From: Chondrosia reniformis
Taxonomy: Eukaryota; Porifera; Demospongiae; Chondrillida; Chondrillidae
Direction of reading: 5' to 3'
Assembly (NCBI GenBank): GCA_947172415.1
Contig: OX359192.1
Coordinates: 4,218,501 to 4,282,500, forward strand
Length of the DNA: 64,000 nucleotides
The notes under the pieces were generated by a model. The model was not told where the DNA came from, searched no databases, and saw nothing but the letters and a program-made list of their open reading frames with translations. How positions within the stretch are numbered: position 1 is the stretch's first letter; each line of letters starts with the position of its first letter. This document shows, one piece after another, positions 49,675-62,348 of the stretch. Made by a program: the position numbers and the translations under genes.

Positions 49675-52600
49675 TATACATATATATTGCATATATATGT
49701 AGAGTTAAAAGTGAGTGGTATATAAATAGGACTTCATTTCCAATATATATTGGGTGACCCACGTGAACGATGGTGTTATGGATGACAACGTCTGGATAAA
49801 GGGTACGAGGATGCTCTAGTTCAATACCAGGTTGGGTCCTGAAAAAAGCAAAAAAAACCAACAACTTATATATTTATTATATATCTTATATGTAATATAT
49901 ATGAATATATCTTATATGCATATTATATATCTTATATATTGCATATATATGTAGAGTCAAAAGTGAGTGGTATATAAATAGGACTTCATTTACAACATAC
50001 ATGTGGAACCCACATGACCGATGGTGTTACGGATAACATCGTTGTACGAGGATGCCCTGGTTCAATACCAGGTTGGGTCCTGAAAAAGAAACAAAACCAA
50101 CAACTTATATATGTATTATATATCTTATATGTCATATATATTGTAGATATCTTATATGCATATTTTATATCTTATATATTGCTTATATATGTAGAGTCAA
50201 AAGTGAGTGGTATATAAATAGGACTTCATTTACATCATATATTGTGGAACCCACGTGACCGATGGTGTTACTGATAACATCGACTGGATACAAGGTACGA
50301 GGATGTCCTGGTTCAATTCCAGGTTGGGTCCTGAAAAAAGAAACAAAACCAACAACTTATATATGTATTATATATCTTATATGTCATATATATTGTAGAT
50401 ATCTTTTATGCAAATTATATATCCTATATATTGCACATATATATAGAGTCAAATGTGAGTGGTATATAAATAGTACTTCATTTACAAGATACATTGTGGA
50501 ACCCACGTGACAGATGATGTTACGGATAACATGGTTGTACAAGGATGCCCTGGTTCAATTCCAGCTTGGGTCCAAAAAAAAGAAAAAAAGCATGCATAAT
50601 ATGTATGTATTATTTATCTTATATGTAATATATATTGTATATATCTTATATGCATATTATATATACATATATATTGCATATATATGTAGAGTTAAAAGTG
50701 AGTGGTATATAAATAGGACTTCATTTCCAATATATATTGGGTGACCCACGTGAACGATGGTGTTATGGATGACAACGTCTGGATAAAGGGTACGAGGATG
50801 CTCTAGTTCAATACCAGGTTGGGTCCTGAAAAAAGCAAAAAAAAAAAACAACATATATTTATTATATATCTTATATGTAATATATATGAATATATCTTAT
50901 ATGCATATTATATATCTTATATATTGCATATATATGTAGAGTCAAAAGTGAGTGGTATATAAATAGGACTTCATTTACAACATACATGTGGAACCCACAT
51001 GACCGATGGTGTTACGGATAACATCGTTGTACGAGGATGCCCTGGTTCAATACCAGGTTGGGTCCTGAAAAAGAAACAAAACCAACAACTTATATATGTA
51101 TTATATATCTTATATGTCATATATATTGTAGATATCTTATATGCATATTTTATATCTTATATATTGCTTATATATGTAGAGTCAAAAGTGAGTGGTATAT
51201 AAATGGGACTTCATTTACATCATATATTGTGGAACCCACGTGACCGATGGTGTTACTGATAACATCGACTGGATACAAGGTACGAGGATGTCCTGGTTCA
51301 ATTCCAGGTTGGGTCCTGAAAAAAGAAACAAAACCAACAAATTATATATGTATTATATATCTTATATGTCATATATATTGTAGATATCTTATATGCATAT
51401 TATATATCCTATATATTGCACATATATATAGAGTCAAATGTGAGTGGTATATAAATAGGACTTCATTTACAAGATACATTGTGGAACCCACGTGACAGAT
51501 GATGTTACGGATAACATGGTCGTACGAGGATGCCCTTGTTCAATACCAGCTGGGGTCCAAAAAAAAGAAAAAAACATGCATAATATATATGTATTATTTA
51601 TCTTATATGTAATATATATTGTATATATCTTATATGCATATTATATATACATATATATTGCATATATATGTAGAGTCAAAAGTGAGTGGTATATAAATAG
51701 GACTTCATTTCCAATATATATTGGGTGACCCACATGAACGATGGTGTTATGGATGACAACGTCTGGATACAAGGTACGAGGATGCTCTAGTTCAAAACCA
51801 GGTTGGGTCCTGGAAAAAGCAAAAAAAAATGAAGAAACTTATATATATATTATATATCTTATATGTAATATATAGTTAATATATCATATATGCATATTAT
51901 ATATCTTATATATTGCTTATATATGTAGAGTCAAAAGTGAGTCGTATATAAATAGGACTTCATTTAAAACATATATTGTGGAACCCACGTGACCGATGGT
52001 GTTACGGATAACATCGTCGTACGAGGATGCACTTGTTCAATACCAGGTTGGGTCCTGTAAAAAGAAAAAAAGCATGCATAATATATATGTATTATTTATC
52101 TTAATTGTAATATATATTGTATATATCTTATATGCATATTATATATATATATATATTGCATATATATGGAGAGTCAAAAGTGAGTGGTATATAAATAGGA
52201 CTTCATTTACAACATATATTGGGTGACCCACGTGACCGATAGTGTTACGGATGCCACGGATGACATCGTCTGGATACAAGTTACGAGGATGCTCTAGTTC
52301 AATACCAGTTTGGGTCTTGAAAAAGTAAAAAAGAAAAAAAGAAAAAACATATATGTATTACATACCTTATATGTAATATATATTTAATATATCTTATATG
52401 TATATTATATATCTTATATATTGCATATATATGTAGAGTCAAAAGTGAGTGGTATATAAATAGGACTTCATTTAAAACATACATTGTGGAACCCACGTGA
52501 CCGATAGTGTTACGAATAACATCGTCGTACGAGGATGCCCTGGTTTATTACCAGGTTGGGTCCTGAAAAAAGAAACAAAACCAACAACTTATATATGTAT

Positions 52601-55591
52601 TATATAGCTTATATGTCATATATATTGTAGATATCTTATATGCATATTATATATCTTATATATTGTACATATATGTAGAGTCAAATGTGAGTAGTATATA
52701 AATAGGACTTCATTTACAAGATGCATTGTGGAACCCACGTGACCGATGATGTTGCGGATAACATGGTTGCACGAGGATGCCCTGGTACAAAACCAGGTTG
52801 GGTCCTGAAAAAGAAACAAAACCAACAACTTATATATGTATTATATATCTTATATGTTATATATATTGTATATATCTTATATGCATATTATATATCTTAT
52901 ATATTGCTTATATATGTAGAGTCAAAAGTGAGTGGTATATAAATGGGACTTCATTTACAACATATATTGTGGAACCCACGTGACCGATGGTGTTACTGAT
53001 AACATCGACTGGATACAGGGTACGAGGATGTCCTGGTTCAATACCAGGTTGGGTCCTGAAAAAAGAAACAAAACCAACAACTTATATATGTATTATATAT
53101 CTTATATGTAATATATATTGTATATATCTTATATGCATATTATATATCATATATATTGCACATATGTGTAGAGTCAAAAGTGAGTAGTATATAATTAGGA
53201 TTTCATTTACAACATATATTGTGGAACCCACGTGACCGATGGTGTTACGGATAACATTGTCTGGATACAAGGTACGAGGATGTCCTGGTTAAATACCAGG
53301 TTTGGTCCTGGTTAAATACCAGGTTTGGTCCTGAAAAATGAAAAAAAGCATGCAAAATATATATGTATTATTTATCTTAATTGTAATATATATTGTATAT
53401 ATCTTATATGCATATAATATATATATATATATTGCATATATATGTAGAGTCAAAAGTGAGTGGTATATAAATAGGACTTCATTTACAACATATATTGGGT
53501 GACCCACGTGACCGATGGTGTTACGAATAACATCGTCGTACGAGGATGCCCTCGTTTATTACCAGGTTGGGTCCTGAAAAAGAAACAAAACCAACAACTT
53601 ATATATGTATTATATACCTTATATGTCATATATATTGTAGATATCTTATATGCATATTATATATCCTATATATTGTACATATATGTAGAGTCAAATGTGA
53701 GTAGTATATAAATAGGACTTCATTTACAAGATGCATTGTGGAACCCACGTGACCGATGATGTTACGGATAACATGGTCGCACGAGGATGCCCTGGTACAA
53801 TACCAGGTTGGGTCCTGAAAAAAGAAAAAAGAAAACAACCTATGTATGTATTATATATCTTATATGTAATATACATTGTATATATCTTATATGCATATTA
53901 TATATCTTATATATTGCATATATATGTAGAGTCAAAAGTGAGTGGTATATAAATAGGACTTCATTTAAAACATAAATTGTGGAACCCACGTGACCGATGG
54001 TGTTACGGATAACATCATTGTACGAGGATGCCCTGGTTCAATACCAGGTTGGGTCCTGAAAAAGAAACAAAACCAACAACTTATAAAAGTATTATATATC
54101 TTATATGTCATATATATTGTAGATATCTTATATATCCTATATATTGCACATATATGTAGAGTCAAATGTGAGTGGTATATAAATAGGACTTCATTTACAA
54201 GATACATTGTGGAATGCACGCGACCGATGATGTTACGGATAACATGGTCGTACGAGGATGCCCTGGTTCAATACCAGCTTGGGTACAAAAAAAAGAAAAA
54301 AGCATGCATAATATATATGTATTATTTATCTTATATGTAATATATATTGTATATATCTTATATGCATATTATATATACATATATATTGCATATATATGTA
54401 GAGTCAAAAGTGGGTGGTATATAAATAGGACTTCATTTAAAACATATATTGTGGAACCCACGTGCGGATAACATCGACTGGATACAAGGTACGAGGATGT
54501 CCTGGTTCAATACCAGGTTGGGTCCTGAAAAAAGAAAAAAAGCATGCATAATATATATATATTATATATCTTATATGTAACATATATTGTATATATCTTA
54601 TATGCATATTATATATATATATATATATATATATAAATATATATTGTATATATATGTAGAGTCAAAAGTGAGTGGTATATAAATAGGACTTCATTTACAA
54701 CATATATTGTGGAACCCATGTGACCGATGGTGTTACAGATAACATCAACTGGATACAAGGTACGAGGATGTCCTGGTTCAATACCAGGTTGGGTCCTGAA
54801 AGAAGAAAAAAAGCATGCATAATATATATGTATTATATATCTTATATGTAATATATATTTAATATATCTTATATGCATATTATATATTTCATATATTGCA
54901 CATATATATAGATTCAACTGTGAGTGGTATATAAATAGGACTTCATTTACAAGATACATTGTGGAACCCACGTGACCGATGATGTTATGGATAACATGGT
55001 CGTACGAGGATGCCCTGGTACAATACCAGGTTGGGTCCTGAAAAAAGAAAAAAGAAAACAACCTATATATGTATTATATATCTTTTTGTAATATATATTG
55101 TATATATCTTATATGCATATTATATATCTTATATATTGCACATATATATAGAGTCAAATGTGAGTGGTATATAAATAGGACTTCATTTACAAGATACATT
55201 ATGGAACCCACGTGACCGATGATGTTACGGATAACATGGTCGTACGAGGATGCCCTGGTACAATACCAGGTTGGGTCCTGAAAAAAGAAAAAAACAACCT
55301 ATATATGTATTATATATCTTTTTGTAATATATATTGTATATATCTTATATGCATATTATATATCTTATATATTGCATATATATGTAGAGTCAAAAGTGAG
55401 TGGTATATAAATAGGACTTCATTTACAACATATATTGTGGAACCGACGTTACCTATGGTGTTATACGGATAACATCGAATGGATACAAGGTATGAGGATG
55501 TCCTGGTTCAATACCAGGTTGGGTCATGAAAGAAGAAAAAAGCATGCATAATATATATGTAATATATATTGTATATATCTTATATGCATAT
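49673..55591 (+). repeat. SINE-like satellite array, block G
   Basis: About 24 plus-sense monomers. They include a 985-bp tandem duplication (about 49870-51840) and the first part of the 2728-bp duplication (from 53913). Some monomers have lost part of the head; for example, near 54462 CCCACGTGCGGATAAC lacks the box A segment. Confidence 0.9.
49870..51840 (+). repeat. 985-bp tandem duplication of four monomers
   Basis: Sequence in 50014-50510 recurs 985 bases downstream with only a few changes (for example ATAAATAGG to ATAAATGGG). Past about 51.49 kb the offset shifts to 978, so one copy carries a small indel. Confidence 0.75.
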
Positions 55592-56640
55592 TATATATAC
55601 TGTACAAGTTACAATATACTAAGGTAATCTAATATAAATAAATAAATAAATTATATAATATAATTAATTAATTAAACAATTCATATGGGTCCAAGAAAGG
55701 ACGTAGAAACAAAATAGGCATGTCATCATTAAGTTTAGGGTATAAAACTCATTTTAAATTAAAGGAATTTTAATTTAGGCCTCCGTTTGTTAGAAAACAG
55801 AAGACAAAGTCTGCATATTAAAGGCCATAGGACTATAGAAAACCTATGGGAAATTTATATGCAAACAATGTGTTATATAGATAAAAATTTCAATTTGTCA
55901 GATAACTGTGAAATCAACATATATCATGGTACATGTGTATAAGAAACGTCTGACGAAGTTTTGCTTAATTAAATGAGGAAAATAATCAAGATATAATGAA
56001 GAATTCAAAGTTACGATTGCCCAAGCTGGTGATGTATTGTGATGTTTTTCTAATGCATCACCAACACCTTCGTATGTCGCTCCGTACACACATTTTGTGA
56101 ATCATGTGACGTTGCGTAAACGTCACCGACTCGTTGCTAAAGAAGATCATCCTTCGAGAACAGCTATGACAAGTCGACGCTCTCCTACGAGAAGGAGCTA
56201 CCGAACAGGCGAGTTGTAGCGAAGGTTAGATAAAGCGTTTTTGTATACGTTCCCATCAAGTTTGAGGCAGAGTTGTTCCTATATTGATGCGAAAGACTGG
56301 ATTCGTTTGGTCGACCGTATTACTTTGGTAATTTAAGCTCTGTCTTCTCTTCTTACGTTATCTGTTAATATTTTTACTTGTCCATGTGGAGGAATTAGGA
56401 GTGTTTGTTGCGATCATTACGAGAATAAAGCTTTGTTGAGTGTCAGCAACATGAATTTACTAATTTCCTATTTATACTGAATTGTATTCCCACTCCTCAT
56501 ATATTGCTGATGCATGAAGACCTCTGGGTCGAAACGTCCAGAATTAGTAAATTCATATTGCTGACTTTCAACTAGGCTTTATTCTTATCCATGTTGGTAC
56601 GTTTTCCATGTGTACTACATACAGTAACGAAATTGCTTAT
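55592..56640 (+). mobile_element. Unclassified 1.05-kb insert with hammerhead-like hairpin, copy 1
   Basis: A non-array insert enters at TATATA/CTGTACAAGTTAC and leaves at AAATTGCTTAT/ATTGCATATA. It contains only a 63-codon minus frame (55898-56089) that I do not recognise. Its 3' part holds an imperfect hairpin (about 56422-56590) whose loop contains the hammerhead-like motif. A non-autonomous Penelope-like or retrozyme-type element is possible, but no reverse transcriptase or GIY-YIG sequence is present. Confidence 0.45.
56507..56540 (+). ncRNA. Hammerhead-like motif, copy 1
   Basis: CTGATG, GACC...GGTC (a possible stem II with a 3-4-base loop) and GAAACGTC occur in order, but four extra bases split the CTGATGA box (CTGATGCATGA). 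The motif sits in the loop of the hairpin formed by AATAAAG...ACTAATT and AATTAGT...CTTTATT. The altered box may make it inactive. Confidence 0.3.
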
Positions 56641-58319
56641 ATTGCATATATATGTAGAGTCAAAAGTGAGTGGTATATAAATAGGACTTCATTTAAAACA
56701 TAAATTGTGGAACCCACGTGACCGATGGTGTTACGGATAACATCATTGTACGAGGATGCCCTGGTTCAATACCAGGTTGGGTCCTGAAAAAGAAACAAAA
56801 CCAACAACTTATAAAAGTATTATATATCTTATATGTCATATATATTGTAGATATCTTATATATCCTATATATTGCACATATATGTAGAGTCAAATGTGAG
56901 TGGTATATAAATAGGACTTCATTTACAAGATACATTGTGGAATGCACGCGACCGATGATGTTACGGATAACATGGTCGTACGAGGATGCCCTGGTTCAAT
57001 ACCAGCTTGGGTACAAAAAAAAGAAAAAAGCATGCATAATATATATGTATTATTTATCTTATATGTAATATATATTGTATATATCTTATATGCATATTAT
57101 ATATACATATATATTGCATATATATGTAGAGTCAAAAGTGGGTGGTATATAAATAGGACTTCATTTAAAACATATATTGTGGAACCCACGTGCGGATAAC
57201 ATCGACTGGATACAAGGTACGAGGATGTCCTGGTTCAATACCAGGTTGGGTCCTGAAAAAAGAAAAAAAGCATGCATAATATATATATATTATATATCTT
57301 ATATGTAACATATATTGTATATATCTTATATGCATATTATATATATATATATATATATATATAAATATATATTGTATATATATGTAGAGTCAAAAGTGAG
57401 TGGTATATAAATAGGACTTCATTTACAACATATATTGTGGAACCCATGTGACCGATGGTGTTACAGATAACATCAACTGGATACAAGGTACGAGGATGTC
57501 CTGGTTCAATACCAGGTTGGGTCCTGAAAGAAGAAAAAAAGCATGCATAATATATATGTATTATATATCTTATATGTAATATATATTTAATATATCTTAT
57601 ATGCATATTATATATTTCATATATTGCACATATATATAGATTCAACTGTGAGTGGTATATAAATAGGACTTCATTTACAAGATACATTGTGGAACCCACG
57701 TGACCGATGATGTTATGGATAACATGGTCGTACGAGGATGCCCTGGTACAATACCAGGTTGGGTCCTGAAAAAAGAAAAAAGAAAACAACCTATATATGT
57801 ATTATATATCTTTTTGTAATATATATTGTATATATCTTATATGCATATTATATATCTTATATATTGCACATATATATAGAGTCAAATGTGAGTGGTATAT
57901 AAATAGGACTTCATTTACAAGATACATTATGGAACCCACGTGACCGATGATGTTACGGATAACATGGTCGTACGAGGATGCCCTGGTACAATACCAGGTT
58001 GGGTCCTGAAAAAAGAAAAAAACAACCTATATATGTATTATATATCTTTTTGTAATATATATTGTATATATCTTATATGCATATTATATATCTTATATAT
58101 TGCATATATATGTAGAGTCAAAAGTGAGTGGTATATAAATAGGACTTCATTTACAACATATATTGTGGAACCGACGTTACCTATGGTGTTATACGGATAA
58201 CATCGAATGGATACAAGGTATGAGGATGTCCTGGTTCAATACCAGGTTGGGTCATGAAAGAAGAAAAAAGCATGCATAATATATATGTAATATATATTGT
58301 ATATATCTTATATGCATAT
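56641..58319 (+). repeat. SINE-like satellite array, block H
   Basis: About seven plus-sense monomers, the array part of copy 2 of the 2728-bp duplication. This is the last plus-sense block before the array direction flips. Confidence 0.9.
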
Positions 58320-59368
58320 TATATATACTGTACAAGTTACAATATACTAAGGTAATCTAATATAAATAAATAAATAAATTATATAATATAATTAATTAAT
58401 TAAACAATTCATATGGGTCCAAGAAAGGACGTAGAAACAAAATAGGCATGTCATCATTAAGTTTAGGGTATAAAACTCATTTTAAATTAAAGGAATTTTA
58501 ATTTAGGCCTCCGTTTGTTAGAAAACAGAAGACAAAGTCTGCATATTAAAGGCCATAGGACTATAGAAAACCTATGGGAAATTTATATGCAAACAATGTG
58601 TTATATAGATAAAAATTTCAATTTGTCAGATAACTGTGAAATCAACATATATCATGGTACATGTGTATAAGAAACGTCTGACGAAGTTTTGCTTAATTAA
58701 ATGAGGAAAATAATCAAGATATAATGAAGAATTCAAAGTTACGATTGCCCAAGCTGGTGATGTATTGTGATGTTTTTCTAATGCATCACCAACACCTTCG
58801 TATGTCGCTCCGTACACACATTTTGTGAATCATGTGACGTTGCGTAAACGTCACCGACTCGTTGCTAAAGAAGATCATCCTTCGAGAACAGCTATGACAA
58901 GTCGACGCTCTCCTACGAGAAGGAGCTACCGAACAGGCGAGTTGTAGCGAAGGTTAGATAAAGCGTTTTTGTATACGTTCCCATCAAGTTTGAGGCAGAG
59001 TTGTTCCTATATTGATGCGAAAGACTGGATTCGTTTGGTCGACCGTATTACTTTGGTAATTTAAGCTCTGTCTTCTCTTCTTACGTTATCTGTTAATATT
59101 TTTACTTGTCCATGTGGAGGAATTAGGAGTGTTTGTTGCGATCATTACGAGAATAAAGCTTTGTTGAGTGTCAGCAACATGAATTTACTAATTTCCTATT
59201 TATACTGAATTGTATTCCCACTCCTCATATATTGCTGATGCATGAAGACCTCTGGGTCGAAACGTCCAGAATTAGTAAATTCATATTGCTGACTTTCAAC
59301 TAGGCTTTATTCTTATCCATGTTAGTACGTTTTCCATGTGTACTACATACAGTAACGAAATTGCTTAT
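58320..59368 (+). mobile_element. Unclassified insert with hammerhead-like hairpin, copy 2
   Basis: The duplicate of 55592-56640. The hammerhead-like motif lies at 59235-59268 and the hairpin at about 59150-59318. It arose by segmental duplication rather than by separate insertion. Confidence 0.5.
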
Positions 59369-60572
59369 AGCGAATGTCTATAAGTATAGTGAAATACTTT
59401 GTTAGCTAATTACACTCAAGTACACTACACAGTGCAAGTTACTAGCAAATATATAAAATATTAAATTACAATCAAGTACTACACAGTACAAGTTACAAAT
59501 TTAAGAGATCCAAGTGACTATGTACGTAATATTAAAATTACAATCAAGTACTAGCTACACAGTGCAAGTTACAAATTTAAAGAGATCCAAGTGACCCCTA
59601 GGATAATCAGTATTTTAAACAGTACAAGACTTTAGTCACACTAGTACTGTTGCAGGCTTTGAAATCCTCAACTACTGCATAGAGAGTAGTAGTTGATACA
59701 GATCATCCAATTGCAAGGTAGAACACATGGCCTACCAATTACCTTTTCACACCTTAGTATAGACTCAAGATGATGCATCTGCATGCCATATATCAACAAA
59801 GGCTTCAGTATTAAAGGGGTCTCAGCAAATAACCACAGCAGATTTGATTTGCCTTGTGAGGGAGCTAAGAACACCGACGGTTGGTTGCATGCATTGGCAT
59901 AATCAACAGGGTTAGAGACCATTTTGTAACTTGTACACAAGGGACATAAAAGGCCAAGGCCTTTATTTATGGATATGATGTCCCTTGTGTACAAGTTACA
60001 AAATGTTCTCTAACCCTGTTGATTATGCCAATGCATACAACCAACCGTCGGTGTTCTTAGCTCCCTCACAAGGCAAATCAAATCTGCTGTGGTTATTAGC
60101 TGAGACCCCTTTAATACTGAAGTTTTTGTTGATATATGGCATGCAGATGCATCATCTTCAGTCTATACTAAGGTGTGAAAAGGTAATTGGTAGGCCATGT
60201 GTTCTACCTTGCAATTGGATGATCTGTATCAACTACTACTCTCTATGCAGTAGTTGAGGATTTCAAAGCCTGCAACAGTACTAGTGTGACTAAAGTCTTG
60301 TACTGTTTAAAATACTGATTATCCTAGGGATCACTTGGATCTCTTTAAATTTGTAACTTGCACTGTGTAGCTACTACTTGATTGTAATTTTAATATTACA
60401 TAGTCACTTGGATCTCTTAAATTTGTAACTTGTACTGTGTAGTACTGGATTGTAATTTAATATTTTATATATTTGCTAGTAACTTGTACTGTGTAGTGTA
60501 CATGAGTGTAATTAGCTAACAAAGTATTTCACTATACTTATAGACATTCGCTATAAGCAATTTCATTACTTT
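59353..60572. repeat. 1.2-kb palindrome with about 600-bp arms
   Basis: The arms run from CAGTAACGAAATTGC on the left to GCAATTTCATTACT on the right and meet near 59956 at AAAGGCCAAGGCCTTT, with a small indel close to the centre. Both arms encode the same 90-residue open frame on opposite strands (SVFLAPSQGKSNLLW). It has no motif I recognise and is conserved only because the arms are copies. Two imperfect copies of a roughly 80-bp motif (CAGTGCAAGTTAC, GATCCAAGTGAC) lie within each arm. The array is plus-sense before and minus-sense after this structure. Confidence 0.9.
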
Positions 60573-62348
60573 ATATATATATATATATATAATATGCATA
60601 TAAGATATATACAATATATATTACATATAGGATATATAATACATTTATAAGATGTGTGCGTTTTTCTTTTTTCTTTTTTCAGGACCCAACCTGGTATTGA
60701 ACCAAGGCATCCTCGTTCGACAATGTTATCCGTAACATCATCGGTCATGTGGGTTCCACAATATATGTTGTAAATGAAGTCCTATTTATATACCACTCAC
60801 TTTTGATTCTACCTATATATGCAACATATAAGATAGTTAATATGAATATAACATATGTACAATATATATTACATATAAGATATATAATACATATACAGGT
60901 TGTTTGCTTTTTTTTTCAGGACCCAACCTGGTATTGTACCAGGGCATCCTCGTACGACCATGTTATCCGTAACACCATCAGTCGCGTAGGTTCCACAATA
61001 TATGTTGTAAATGAAGTCCTGTTTATATACCACTCACTTTTGACTCTACATATATATGCAATATATAAGATATATAATATGCATATAAGGTATATTAAAT
61101 ATATATTACATATAAGATATATAATACATATATATTATGTATGTTTTTTTTCTTTTTTCAGGACACAACCTGGTATTCAACCAGGACATCCTCGTACCTT
61201 CTATCAAGACTATTTTATCCGTAACACCATCAGTCAAGTGGGTTCCACAATATATGTTGTAAATGAAGTCCTATTTATATACCACTCACTTTTGACTCTA
61301 CATATATATGCAATATATAAGATTTATAATATGCAAATAAGATATATACAATATATATTACACAGTAGATATAAAATGCATATATAGGAGGTATGCTTTT
61401 TTCTTTTTTTCTTTTTTCATGACCCCACCTGGTATTGAACCAGGGCATCCTCGTACGACGATGTTATCTGTAACAACATCGGTCACGTGGGTTCCACAAT
61501 GTCTCTTTTAAATGAAGTTCTTTTTATATACCACTCACTTTTGCTTTTACATATATATGCAATATATAAGATATATAATATGCATATAAGATATATAATA
61601 CATATATATGTTGTTGGCTTTTTTCTTTTTACAGGACCCAACCTGGTATTGAACCAGGGCATCCTCGGACGACCATGTTATCCGTAAAACCATCGGTCAT
61701 GTGGGTTCCACAATATATGTTGTAAATGAAGTCCTATTTATATACCACTCACTTTTGACTCTACATATATTTGGAATATATAAGATATATAATATGCAAA
61801 TAAGATACATACAATATATATTACATATAAGATATATAATACATATATAAGTTGTTTGCTTTTTTTCTTTTTTCTTTTATCAGGACCCAACCTGGTATTG
61901 AACTAGGCCATCCAAATACCTTGTATCCAGATGATGTCATCCGTAACACCATCGGTCATGTGGGTCAAGCAATATATGTTGTAAATGAAGTCCTATTTAT
62001 ATACCACACACTTTTGACTATACATATATATGCAATATATATATATATATATAATATGCATATAAGATATATACAATATATATTCCATATAAGAAATATA
62101 ATACATATATATTATGCATGCTTTTTTCTTCTTTCAGGACCCCACCTGGTATTGAACCAGGACATCCTCGTACCTTGTATCCAGACGATGTTATCCGTAA
62201 CACCATCGGTCACGTGGGTTCCACAATATAGTCCCATTTATATACCACTCACTTTTGACTCTACATATATATGCAATATATAAGATATATAATATGCATA
62301 TAAGATATATACAATATATATTACATATAAGATATATAATACATATAT
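60573..62348 (-). repeat. SINE-like satellite array, block I (inverted)
   Basis: About seven monomers in the minus sense: box B reads GGTATTGAACC and the TATA segment GTCCTATTTATA on the plus strand. The outermost monomers are the inverted copy of those at 1641-2024. The block ends where the right-hand transposon starts, at TAGTGCAAATCACC. Confidence 0.9.

Larger units (their letters stand above)
53913..56640 (+). repeat. 2728-bp duplication, copy 1
   Basis: Contains about seven monomers followed by the 1.05-kb hammerhead-like insert. Copy 2 follows directly, with all landmarks at a constant 2728-base offset. The only difference noticed is GTTGGTACG against GTTAGTACG near the end. A CTTAT shared at both junctions is consistent with microhomology-mediated or unequal exchange. 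Confidence 0.9.
56641..59368 (+). repeat. 2728-bp duplication, copy 2
   Basis: A head-to-tail repeat of 53913-56640. Its end (AAATTGCTTATA) joins the 1.2-kb palindrome instead of another monomer. Confidence 0.9.

Noticed and set aside
59668..60257. The 90-108-codon frame found on both strands of the palindrome as a real protein
   Set aside because: Its apparent conservation is just the inverted copy. It has no recognised motif and no independent homologue in the window.
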